NCBI GenBank assembly: GCA_025774865.1
Contig: JALGZO010000520.1
Coordinates: 1 to 6,549 of the forward strand
DNA length: 6,549 bases
Reading direction: 5' to 3'
Origin: a bacterium
GTDB lineage: Bacteria; ARS69
The notes below the pieces were generated by a model, which ran no database searches, was not told the origin of the DNA, and saw only the letters and a program-made list of their open reading frames with translations. The position numbers were made by a program, and so were the translations under genes. The first letter of the stretch is position 1, and each line of letters starts with the position of its first letter. Positions 1-6,549 of the stretch are shown in pieces.

Positions 1-244
1 CCTCGACACGCTCCAGGTCGACCGGCCGGAAGCGGAGAATCCCGGACGTGGACGAATGGACGACCTTCTCGAGGTCGCCAGCGGACTCGCCGAAGTCGCC
101 CTCGAAGCCGATCGACTCCAGGCTGAAGCGTCCTACGGAATCGGGGACAGCCTCGGTCCAGGTAGATGCCGCCACGGTCGACGGCGCGAACGCGGCGGCG
201 GCACCAGCCAGGACGGCGATTCCGAACGCTGCCACGCGTCGCAT
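1..244 (-). CDS. Secreted protein of unknown function, 5' part only
   Basis: An open frame runs leftward from an ATG at 244-242 to the window edge without a stop (81 codons; the 3' end lies outside). The first 26 or so residues look like a Sec signal peptide: MRR, then a hydrophobic Ala/Val/Leu/Gly stretch, then STVAA, with likely cleavage before STWTEAVP. The visible mature part is acidic and mixed in character (for example FSLESIGFEGDFGE) and contains no motif I recognise, so no function is assigned. The product is expected to be periplasmic, outer-membrane or secreted. A GGAG lies 14 bases before the ATG, which is rather far, so the start rests mainly on the signal peptide. The gene is divergent from the lipoprotein gene at 384-716, and the two could share the 139-base intergenic region. 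The frame is supported by the signal peptide; the identity is unknown. Confidence 0.6.
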   Translation of the reverse strand, partial: MRRVAAFGIAVLAGAAAAFAPSTVAASTWTEAVPDSVGRFSLESIGFEGDFGESAGDLEKVVHSSTSGILRFRPVDLERVE

Positions 245-383
245 GGAGGTATCACTCGCTCCGAGTCGAGGAGGGGCCGATAGGCTCCCCGCCGGAAATG
301 CCCCGCCGCCTCCCGTCCAGCCGCGGCTTCCCCTTGCGGGTCCGGAAGAGGATGGTAGGGTGAAGTCGCACAAAGGAGAAGAA
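245..383. promoter_or_regulatory. Divergent intergenic region between two exported-protein genes
   Basis: These 139 bases separate the starts of a leftward secreted-protein gene and a rightward lipoprotein gene, so they must hold control signals for at least one of them. On the plus strand a weak sigma-70-like pair can be drawn: TTGCGG at 334-339 and TAGGGT at 356-361, 16 bases apart, which would start transcription shortly before the ribosome binding site AAGGAG at 373-378. No equally good pair was found for the leftward gene, and no clear operator repeat was seen. The promoter is a guess from spacing and partial consensus match. Confidence 0.3.
373..378 (+). promoter_or_regulatory. Ribosome binding site of the small lipoprotein gene
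   Basis: AAGGAG lies 5 bases before the ATG at 384. It settles the start of the lipoprotein gene: the reading frame is open upstream to an ATG at 48, but that upstream stretch runs antisense to the secreted-protein gene and would bury the signal peptide inside the protein. Confidence 0.75.
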
Positions 384-716
384 ATGAAACCGGGCCGGCA
401 CGCGTATCTCCCGTTCTGGACGGCGGTTGTCGCGCTCAGCGCCGGTTGCTCCGACGAGGGCTACGTCGAAAGGACCCCGGACACCCTGGCGGTCGAGGAG
501 ATCGCGGGGGACTTCCTCGACTATTACCAGGAGCTTCTCCAGCTCTCGAACCAATACTCCTCGCACCCCGATTCGTTCCAGGCCGCCGTCGACTCGTTAC
601 CCGGATCGCACCTCACCGATGAGCAGTGGGAAGCGTGGACGGCGCCGTACCGCGAGCAACCGGCCCTACTCGCGGATCGTCTCGAGGAGGTGATGGCGGA
701 GCTTCGGGGCCGGTAG
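384..716 (+). CDS. Small lipoprotein of unknown function (110 aa)
   Basis: The protein starts with a type II signal peptide: a short basic start (MKPGRH), a hydrophobic segment around residues 8-20, and the lipobox LSAGC at residues 18-22, so Cys22 should be lipidated and become the mature N-terminus. The residue after it is serine, so Asp at +2, the classic inner-membrane retention signal, is absent; outer-membrane sorting is possible. The mature 89 residues are acidic and probably mostly helical, with a segment around DFLDYYQELLQLSNQY (about residues 43-58), a Pro/Gly-broken middle, and a C-terminal helix ending MAELRGR. No catalytic or metal-binding motif is apparent and I do not recognise the family. 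The start is chosen for its ribosome binding site and lipobox. The gene ends 64 bases from the convergent HAD gene and has no visible link to the metal operon; the only neighbour with a similar export theme is the divergent gene at 1-244. Confidence 0.8.
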   Translation: MKPGRHAYLPFWTAVVALSAGCSDEGYVERTPDTLAVEEIAGDFLDYYQELLQLSNQYSSHPDSFQAAVDSLPGSHLTDEQWEAWTAPYREQPALLADRLEEVMAELRGR

Positions 717-780
717 CTACGATTCTGGGCGCGGCCGAAGGATGCTCACCAGCGCCAGGTCGTTCTCGCGCCGGGGTCGA

Positions 781-1482
781 TCACCTCGACGACTCGACGA
801 GCCTCACGAGCTCGTCCAGGTCGGCCACCTCGAGATGAGGCATCGCGGCCGCGGGCGGAGTCGCGCCGAACCCCTCCCGTCCCCGTCGCCGGTTGACCCA
901 GATCGTCGTCATCCCCAACTCCCGCGCCGGAACGATGTCGTGGTAGAGGCTCTGGGCCGCGTGCAGCCAGCGCTCGGGAGCGACACCGGTCTTGCGGACG
1001 GCCATCTCGAAGTTGCGCCGCATCGGCTTGTAACTCGCCGCCTCTTCTGCGGTGAGGACCCAGTCGAACGCGACCCCGAGCCGGCGGCGAGTCTCCACGA
1101 ACAAATCGTCGTCGATGTTCGAGATGACACCCAGACGAAAGTGCCGCTGAAGTCGCGGAAGCGCGGCCACGGTGTCGGGAAACGGTGGCCAGTCGGGCAA
1201 GGACTCCACGAGGAGATTCCGATCGTCGCCGCGCGTCCGGAACCCGTACTCCTCGGCGATTCCCTTGATGACCCGCGCGAGGACGTGGCGATACGGTGCC
1301 CAGATCCCTTTCTCTGCCCGCGTCTCGAGCTTCGCGTAAGTCTCCAGAATCACGTGGTCGCTGACCCGGACCTCGTGTCGTGCGAGAAACGGCCGGAGCG
1401 CGCCCAGAATTCCGGCTTCCCAGTCGATGAGCGTTCCGTAGCAATCGAAGCTCATCACCTCGAACTGACGGAAATCGATCAC
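781..1482 (-). CDS. HAD-superfamily hydrolase, haloacid dehalogenase type II group (233 aa)
   Basis: All four HAD motifs are visible. Motif I is FDCYGTL (residues 12-18), with Asp13 as expected nucleophile and Tyr15 in place of the acid/base Asp of phosphatases, as in L-2-haloacid dehalogenases. Motif II is the Ser121-Asn122 of GVISNID, motif III is Lys152 in SYKP, and motif IV is Asp182 in LYHDIVPARELGM. Residues of about 19-100 form the helical cap, placing it in subclass I. Length is typical. Family members hydrolyse C-halogen or phosphate ester bonds through an aspartyl intermediate; the substrate cannot be read from the sequence, and many proteins annotated this way have no proven dehalogenase activity. 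It should be cytoplasmic. The GTG start overlaps the stop of the upstream permease as GTGA, implying translational coupling within the metal-uptake operon. An ATG nine codons in (1455-1453) is an alternative that would leave only three residues before the nucleophile, so GTG is preferred. Its role in metal homeostasis is unknown. Confidence 0.88.
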   Translation of the reverse strand: MIDFRQFEVMSFDCYGTLIDWEAGILGALRPFLARHEVRVSDHVILETYAKLETRAEKGIWAPYRHVLARVIKGIAEEYGFRTRGDDRNLLVESLPDWPPFPDTVAALPRLQRHFRLGVISNIDDDLFVETRRRLGVAFDWVLTAEEAASYKPMRRNFEMAVRKTGVAPERWLHAAQSLYHDIVPARELGMTTIWVNRRRGREGFGATPPAAAMPHLEVADLDELVRLVESSR

Positions 1483-2774
1483 GGGACCGATCCGCCCGAC
1501 CCCTCCTCGCCCGGTGGTGGAATCGGGCGATCGTGGGGATCTCTGGTCGGGAAGCGAGCCGCCTGCTCGACCGCTTCCGTCACGCCCGGCTCGATGTAGT
1601 GCTCGACGCGATCGGCTGGATCGTGGATGTGATCGGGCGGGTAGCCGAGCTCGCCGAGGAAGCTCTCGTAGAGGCGGTGACGGCGCAACAGGTCGAGAGC
1701 TCGTCCCGAGCCCTTCTCCGTCAGGAAGTAGCGATCGCCCCGGTGCGCGAGATAGCCGGTCCTCACGAGCCGCTCCGTGACCGCCGCGACGCGGGTCCCG
1801 CTGCCCGCCCCGATGACCTCCTTCGCCGTGACGCCGTCGGCGAGCACGCGTTCGCCCCGGCGCCCGAGCCACATCAGGATGTCCTCTTCCGCGACGAGCC
1901 TGCGCAGCCGGTGCCTGACCCAGGCCCGAGCGACCATCCCCTGATTCGGGGAGAAGAAGAACGCGAGCGTGAAGAACGCGCCGGACACGGAAGCCATCGC
2001 GGCGGCGATCGACGAGTCGAGAACGCGGGCGACGTGGTAGCCGAGGATCGAGGACGCGACGCCGAGCACGACGGAGATCGCGATCATGCGGCCCAGACGA
2101 TCGGTCAGCAGGTAGGCGGTCGCAGCCGGCACCACGATCATCGCCACGACGAGAATCGCTCCGACGCTCTCGAACGCGCCCACCGCGGTCACCGCGACGA
2201 GTCCCATGAGAAGGTAGTGCATCAATACGACCGGGATTCCGACCGCGGCGGCCATCTCCGCATCGAACGCGCACAACTTGAACTGCTTGAAGAGGAGCCC
2301 GATCGCGAGCGCGTTCATGAGGAGAAGTCCACCGTTGATCCAAACGGCACGAGGTCCGATGTCGCGGCCGCCGAGCATCCACGTGTCGAACGGCGTGTAG
2401 GCGATCTCCCCGTAGAGCACGCAATCGAGGTCGAGGTCGACATGGTGGCCGTACAGCGAAATGAGAACCACACCGACCGCGAAGAGCGACGTGAACGTCA
2501 CGCCGATCGCGGCGTCCCCCTGAATCCCCCTCGTAGAAAGGAACTGGACGAAGAACGCAGTCAGGACTCCGATGGCCACCGCTCCGACGAACATCGGCCA
2601 GGACGCCCGGCTGGCCGTCAGCAGGAACGCGAGCCCGATACCCGGCAGGATCGCGTGGCTGATCGCGTCGCCGAGCATGGCGATCTTCCGAAGCACCAGG
2701 AAGCATCCGAGAAGGGCGCACGATGCGCCGACGAGGGCACCGGTCAGCATGATCATGAGCGAGTCGGTTCCCAC
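1479..2774 (-). CDS. troD: ABC-3 metal permease, TroD-like, with C-terminal DtxR-like domain (431 aa)
   Basis: Inner-membrane channel subunit of the Mn/Fe/Zn importer. Residues 1-276 form the ABC-3 permease part with about nine hydrophobic segments and family hallmarks: MLGDAISHAILPG (33-45), the DLDCVLYGEIAY loop (115-126) typical of TroD-type subunits, and IVVPAATAYLL (213-223). A short basic linker (about 282-293) leads into a DtxR-like extension: a helix with EED (296-298), a winged-helix region (about 312-352), then RRHRLYE (364-370), HIHDPADRVEHYI (382-394) and DPHDRPIP (412-419). Aligned by eye to DtxR, potential metal ligands are kept: His366, Glu370, His384, Glu391 and His392 match DtxR His79, Glu83, His98, Glu105 and His106; Asp388 replaces Cys102 and Asp298 replaces Met10. 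Plain ABC-3 permeases stop near 270-300 residues. The GTG start follows a strong ribosome binding site that overlaps the stop of the preceding permease gene. Family assignment is firm; the role of the extension is inferred. Confidence 0.92.
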   Translation of the reverse strand: MGTDSLMIMLTGALVGASCALLGCFLVLRKIAMLGDAISHAILPGIGLAFLLTASRASWPMFVGAVAIGVLTAFFVQFLSTRGIQGDAAIGVTFTSLFAVGVVLISLYGHHVDLDLDCVLYGEIAYTPFDTWMLGGRDIGPRAVWINGGLLLMNALAIGLLFKQFKLCAFDAEMAAAVGIPVVLMHYLLMGLVAVTAVGAFESVGAILVVAMIVVPAATAYLLTDRLGRMIAISVVLGVASSILGYHVARVLDSSIAAAMASVSGAFFTLAFFFSPNQGMVARAWVRHRLRRLVAEEDILMWLGRRGERVLADGVTAKEVIGAGSGTRVAAVTERLVRTGYLAHRGDRYFLTEKGSGRALDLLRRHRLYESFLGELGYPPDHIHDPADRVEHYIEPGVTEAVEQAARFPTRDPHDRPIPPPGEEGSGGSVP

Positions 2775-2779
2775 GACGT

Positions 2780-2788
2780 CTCTCCTCA
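2780..2788 (-). promoter_or_regulatory. Ribosome binding site of the TroD-like permease, overlapping the upstream stop
   Basis: On the minus strand the end of the TroC-like gene reads TGAGGAGAG: the TGA stop (2788-2786) runs into an AGGAG core (2786-2782), placed 7 bases before the GTG at 2774. Termination of one permease thus occurs on the initiation site of the next, which favours matched production of the two subunits. It also supports GTG at 2774 over the internal ATG codons seven and nine codons in. Confidence 0.75.
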
Positions 2789-4069
2789 GCCGGCGTTCGC
2801 GAGACGGGGGTGGATCTTCGGCTCGAGACCGTGGAGGCGAAGATACCGCTCGAGCTCGTCGACCGTCGTCTCCGGCAGATAGTGCTCGATGTAGTCCGCG
2901 TCTCGGTCGACGTGATCCACCCCGAGCTGGCCTTCGTACATCAGGAACATCTCCCAGAGACGGTGGTTGCGGATCACGCCGTACGCCGCGCCGAGCCCCG
3001 CTTCCGTGAATCGGAACGTGTCGCCGTCCCGCGCGACGAGGCCTTCACCCGCGAGACGTTTGAGGCTTCCCTCCGTCGCCACTCGCTCCTGTCCGCGACG
3101 CGCCGCCGTCTCGGAGACACCGACCGACCGATCCCAGGGGCCCGTCTCCTCCACTGTCTCGTACAGGGATCGCAGCGTGTTCTCTCGCGCCACGCGCGAG
3201 CGCAACGTGAGAAACCGGATGAGCCGCGGCAAGAGGCCACGCCGCGGCGCCAGAAAGAGCGAGACGAGAAAGATCGACGTCGCCGCGAGCACGATGAGCG
3301 GCCCGGTGGGCAGGCGAAGCGCCTGCAAGCTGAGCACCGTTCCCAGGGCTCCCGAGGCCGCCCCGACGGTACCGGCCAGGACGACCATGCTACCGAGCCG
3401 ATCCGTCCAGAGCCGCGCCGACGCGGCGGGAATGATGAGCATCGCCGCCATCAACACGACCCCGACCGCCTGCAACCCGATCACGACGGCGAGCACGACG
3501 AGGGTCATGAGGACCCCGTCGAGAACGCCGGGAGAAAACCCCAGCCCTGACGCGAAGCCCTGGTCGAAGCAGAGGATCTTCAGCTCCTTGAAGAGCGCCG
3601 CGGCCACCAGGCACACGATGACGGCGCAGATCGCCATGACTTTGACGTCTTTCCCCACCATCGAGGCCGCCTGCCCGAAGACGTACTTGTCGAGGCCCGC
3701 CTGGTTGCCCGCTCCGGTGTGCTGGATGTTCGTGAGGAAGAGGATCCCGACCGCGAAGAAGACCGAGAGCACGATCCCCAGCGCGCCGTCTTCCTTGATT
3801 CTCGTGTAGCGCGTGATCGCCTGCACCGCGGCCGCCCCGAGAAGCCCGGCGACCAGCGCCCCGAGTAACAGCACCGAGAGCGACCGCGACTGCGTCAGCA
3901 GAAACGCGACGCACACCCCCGGAAGCGCCGCGTGCGCGAGCGCGTCACCGAGCAAGCTCCGGCGACGCAGGAGAGCGAAGCAACCGAGCACGCCGCTCGA
4001 GACGCCGAGCAACGTGGTGCCCGCGAACACCCATTGCGTGTTCGGATCCCGGATCCAGTCGAAGTCCAT
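2786..4069 (-). CDS. troC: ABC-3 metal permease, TroC-like, with C-terminal DtxR-like domain (427 aa)
   Basis: First of the two inner-membrane channel subunits. Residues 1-274 carry about nine hydrophobic segments and ABC-3 hallmarks: SLLGDALAHAALPGV (38-52), LDKYVFGQAASMVGKDV (126-142), typical of TroC-type subunits, and LIIPAASARLWTDRLG (211-226). After a basic linker (about 277-294) comes a DtxR-like extension with RENTLRSLYE (295-304), a winged-helix region (about 315-356), NHRLWEMF (368-375) and DRDADYIEHY (388-397). By-eye alignment to DtxR keeps His369, Glu373, Glu395 and His396 (DtxR His79, Glu83, Glu105, His106); Asp392 replaces Cys102, Asp388 stands at His98, and Asn297 falls near Met10. 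The PhG-PIP stretch that ends the dimerisation region in DtxR is missing, so this copy is shorter and less canonical than the one on the partner permease. It is the only gene of the operon starting with ATG, 12 bases after the ATPase stop. Transport role is firm; any sensing role is inferred. Confidence 0.92.
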   Translation of the reverse strand: MDFDWIRDPNTQWVFAGTTLLGVSSGVLGCFALLRRRSLLGDALAHAALPGVCVAFLLTQSRSLSVLLLGALVAGLLGAAAVQAITRYTRIKEDGALGIVLSVFFAVGILFLTNIQHTGAGNQAGLDKYVFGQAASMVGKDVKVMAICAVIVCLVAAALFKELKILCFDQGFASGLGFSPGVLDGVLMTLVVLAVVIGLQAVGVVLMAAMLIIPAASARLWTDRLGSMVVLAGTVGAASGALGTVLSLQALRLPTGPLIVLAATSIFLVSLFLAPRRGLLPRLIRFLTLRSRVARENTLRSLYETVEETGPWDRSVGVSETAARRGQERVATEGSLKRLAGEGLVARDGDTFRFTEAGLGAAYGVIRNHRLWEMFLMYEGQLGVDHVDRDADYIEHYLPETTVDELERYLRLHGLEPKIHPRLANAG

Positions 4070-4073
4070 CGTT

Positions 4074-4080
4074 CTCCACC
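4074..4080 (-). promoter_or_regulatory. Ribosome binding site of the TroC-like permease
   Basis: GGTGGAG on the minus strand sits in the 12-base gap between the ATPase stop and the permease ATG, with a 4-base spacer. Together with the ATG codon this looks like an independent initiation site, unlike the GTGA overlaps at the two preceding junctions. Confidence 0.65.
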
Positions 4081-4081
4081 G

Positions 4082-4932
<851 letters not shown>

Positions 4933-4936
<4 letters not shown>

Positions 4937-5835
4937 TGCAACGCCTTCACGATCGTCTCGATGTTGTGTCGGACCATCCCGACGTATGTGCCCTCCGGCG
5001 TGCCTTCTTCCCCCATCGCGTCGGAGAAGAGCGAGCCCCCGACGACGACGTCGTGACCTCGCGCCCGACAACCTTCGACGACCGCTTCGATCGAGCGGGG
5101 CGGAACACTCGACTCCACGAAGACCGCCTTGACCCCACGGGACGTGACGAGGTCCACGAGCCGGTGGACGTCCTTGAGACCGTACTCGCTCGCAGTGGAG
5201 ATCCCCTGGAGCCCGACGACCTCGACGTCGTACGCGCGACCGAAGTATCCGAACGCGTCGTGCGCGGTCACGAGGACGCGCCGTTCGACGGGAATCGTGA
5301 CGAGCCGCTCCTGGCAGTACGCATCCAGGGCAGTCAGCTCGGCTCGCAAGGCCTCCGCGTTCCGCTCGAAGACATCCCGCGACGCGGGCTCGATCTGAGC
5401 GAGCCCCTCGGTGGCCGTCGGAATCGTCAGCTTCCAGAGCTCCACGTCGAACCACACGTGGGGATCGGGGTGGCCTTGGAACTCGGGGGGGGTGGCGAGC
5501 AGCGACGGCTCGATGTTCTCGGCCACCGCGATCACCAGCTTCCCCCGCTTCGCGATCTTCTCGAGGATGTCGCCCATCTTTCCTTCGAGGAAGAGTCCGT
5601 TGTAGAAGATGACGTCGGCGCGAGAGAGCCGCCCGATGTCGCCCTGGGACGCCTTGTACAGATGCGGGTCCACGCCCGGACCCATGAGCGTCGTGACGTC
5701 GACGCGTTCCCCCCCGATGTTCTCGATGAGATCGCCGACCATGCCGGTCGTGCACGTGACGTGGATCTTCTCCCCGGCGGCGGCCCCGTTCGGGAGCAAG
5801 GCGACGGCGGCGAGGGCGGCGGCGAGCTTCCTCAC
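4933..5835 (-). CDS. troA: Periplasmic metal-binding protein of the ABC importer, TroA-like (300 aa)
   Basis: Cluster A-I (TroA/ZnuA/MntA) solute-binding protein that delivers Mn, Zn or Fe to the permease. A signal peptide (VRKLAAALAAVALLPNGAAA, 1-20) precedes the mature start near GEKIHV. There is no lipobox cysteine, so it should be free in the periplasm, unlike the lipoprotein versions of monoderms. Landmarks include MGPGVDPHLY (51-60), DPHVWFD (124-130), TAHDAFGYF (190-198), GLQGISTASE (208-217) and GGSLFSDAMG (266-275). The four expected ligands His58, His126, His192 and Asp272 match His68, His133, His199 and Asp279 of Treponema TroA. The His-rich loop of ZnuA zinc proteins is absent, which argues against a dedicated high-affinity zinc importer. 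Similarity to TroA is stronger than to ZnuA by eye. The GTG start overlaps the regulator stop as GTGA, and the signal peptide begins exactly there. Length is usual. Metal choice cannot be settled from sequence. Confidence 0.94.
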
Positions 5836-6497
5836 GAGACGTTCCCGGGAACCGAGACGAACACGTTTCGGGCGAGCTCCTCGCCGATCTTGTGCTCTCG
5901 CCCACCGACCTTGACGAGAAACGGGCCCCCGAACGGATCGCGATCGACCAGCTCGACCGGTACCTCCGGGTAGATCCCGAGAGTCCCGAGATACCGAAGC
6001 ATGGCCGGATCCGAGTCGGAGACGCGCGCGACTCGTCCCTTCTGACCGGGGGCCATCTCGACGAGCGCCGGATGCCGGGTGGGGTCGATCTCCCCGTCCT
6101 TCGTGGGAATGGGATCTCCGTGTGGATCGTGCGTAGGATGCCCCAGCATGGCGTCGATCCTGTCCTCGAACTCCTCGGAGATGACGTGCTCGAGGACTTC
6201 CGCCTCGCCGTCGACCTGATCCCACGTGTAGCCCAGCGCCTCCTTCAGGTAGACCTCAAGCAGCCGGTGATGGCGAATGATCTCGAGCGCCACTTTGGAG
6301 CCGCCGGTCGTCAGCTCGATCCCCTCCGAGCGCTCGTACTGCACGAGCTTGAGCTCCTTGAGTCGCTTCACCATCTTCGTGACGGCCGCGAGCGAGACCT
6401 CCTGCGCCTCCGCCACCGCCGAGGGCCTGACCCGGGGGTTCGACTGCGAGAGCTTGTAGATGGTCTTCAGGTAGTCCTCGACGGCCGATCCGAACAC
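5832..6497 (-). CDS. mntR: DtxR/MntR-family metal-dependent repressor (221 aa)
   Basis: Three parts are visible: an N-terminal winged helix-turn-helix (about 1-70, recognition region near SLAAVTKMVKRLKELKLV), the metal-binding/dimerisation domain (about 71-132, with RHHRLLE, EAEVLEH and DPHGDPIP), and a FeoA/SH3-like C-terminal domain (about 145-216, GQKGRVARVS to KIGEELARNVFV). Likely ligands are Asp8, His77, Glu81, Glu100, Glu103 and His104. Asp at the DtxR Met10 position and Glu at the Cys102 position are what Mn-selective MntR proteins have, while Lys11 replaces Bacillus MntR Glu11 and Asp96 stands at DtxR His98. Metal-loaded protein should bind DNA and repress, most likely this operon, which it leads; in Treponema the tro regulator sits at the other end. 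The GTG start has GGGAGG 5 bases upstream, and the N-terminus lines up with MntR. The name is by family and ligands: iron or zinc response remains possible, and troR would be an equal label. Confidence 0.9.
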   Translation of the reverse strand: MFGSAVEDYLKTIYKLSQSNPRVRPSAVAEAQEVSLAAVTKMVKRLKELKLVQYERSEGIELTTGGSKVALEIIRHHRLLEVYLKEALGYTWDQVDGEAEVLEHVISEEFEDRIDAMLGHPTHDPHGDPIPTKDGEIDPTRHPALVEMAPGQKGRVARVSDSDPAMLRYLGTLGIYPEVPVELVDRDPFGGPFLVKVGGREHKIGEELARNVFVSVPGNVS

Positions 6498-6549
6498 GGG
6501 AGCCTCCCAAGCGGCGAAAGTGATGTTGAGCCGAAGACCGGCCCTAGGT
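6498..6549 (-). promoter_or_regulatory. Leader of the metal-uptake operon with ribosome binding site
   Basis: The ribosome binding site GGGAGG is at 6508-6503 on the minus strand, 5 bases before the GTG of the regulator gene. It lies inside an 11-base palindrome, GGGAGGCTCCC (6498-6508), directly next to the start codon. A second small inverted repeat, GCCG-AAGAC-CGGC, spans 6530-6542, and a CCTAGG palindrome lies at 6543-6548 by the window edge. No convincing -35/-10 pair is seen in these 52 bases, so the operon promoter and metal box may lie outside the window. The ribosome binding site is likely; the repeats are only noted. Confidence 0.45.

Noticed and set aside
48-383. N-terminal extension of the lipoprotein frame to an ATG at 48
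   Set aside because: The stretch is Pro/Ala/Arg-rich, lies partly antisense to the secreted-protein gene and would hide the lipobox. AAGGAG at 373-378 points to the ATG at 384.
717-780. Possible bidirectional terminator between the convergent genes (GGCGCG at 728-733 pairing with CGCGCC at 767-772)
   Set aside because: The loop would be over 30 bases and no T-tract follows on either strand, so it does not look like an intrinsic terminator.
781-2721. A 646-codon leftward frame that would fuse an N-terminal part to the HAD hydrolase
   Set aside because: The upstream part is an out-of-frame reading of the permease gene, Arg-rich and without motifs. The HAD protein begins at the GTG at 1482, which overlaps the permease stop as GTGA.
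1533-2882. A 449-codon open frame on the plus strand, antisense to the TroD-like permease
   Set aside because: It mirrors the GC-rich codon pattern of the permease on the other strand. Its translation is a low-complexity run rich in Arg, Asp, Glu and His with no domain, and the opposite frame is a clear ABC-3 permease.
3191-3193. Internal GTG in the TroC-like gene that could start a free DtxR-like protein
   Set aside because: No ribosome binding site precedes it and the frame is continuous with the permease, so a fusion is the simpler reading.

Overview
The window is GC-rich (roughly two thirds GC by eye) and reads as bacterial chromosome from a diderm: it encodes a lipoprotein with a clear lipobox, and exported proteins with signal peptides, including a periplasmic binding protein without a lipobox cysteine. 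The taxon cannot be fixed from the sequence. An uncultured high-GC diderm lineage is a reasonable guess, and nothing here points to a plasmid, phage or transposon.

Region 1 (1-383): the 5' part of a leftward gene for a secreted protein of unknown function, cut by the window edge, then a 139-base divergent intergenic region. Region 2 (384-716): a rightward gene for a small lipoprotein of unknown function. It ends 64 bases before the end of a convergent operon, and I see no convincing hairpin-plus-T-tract terminator in that gap (717-780). Region 3 (781-6497): one tightly packed leftward operon of six genes, in transcription order a DtxR/MntR-type metal regulator (5832-6497), a TroA-type metal-binding protein (4933-5835), the ABC ATPase (4082-4936), two ABC-3 permeases (2786-4069 and 1479-2774) and a HAD hydrolase of the haloacid dehalogenase type II group (781-1482). 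Three of the five junctions are 4-base GTGA stop/start overlaps; the other two are gaps of 12 and 11 bases with good ribosome binding sites. Five of the six genes start with GTG.

Functionally this is a Tro/Mnt/Ytg-type import system for manganese, iron or zinc. The binding protein captures the ion in the periplasm, the two permeases form the channel, the ATPase drives it, and the regulator is expected to repress the operon when metal is plentiful. The most notable point is that both permeases carry a C-terminal extension of about 135 residues resembling the winged-helix plus metal-binding/dimerisation region of DtxR repressors. The operon therefore encodes three DtxR-like modules, with different residues at equivalent metal-ligand positions. 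Chlamydia YtgC(R) is the known precedent for one such fusion; two in one transporter next to a free regulator suggests metal sensing on the transporter itself, repressors released from it, or both.
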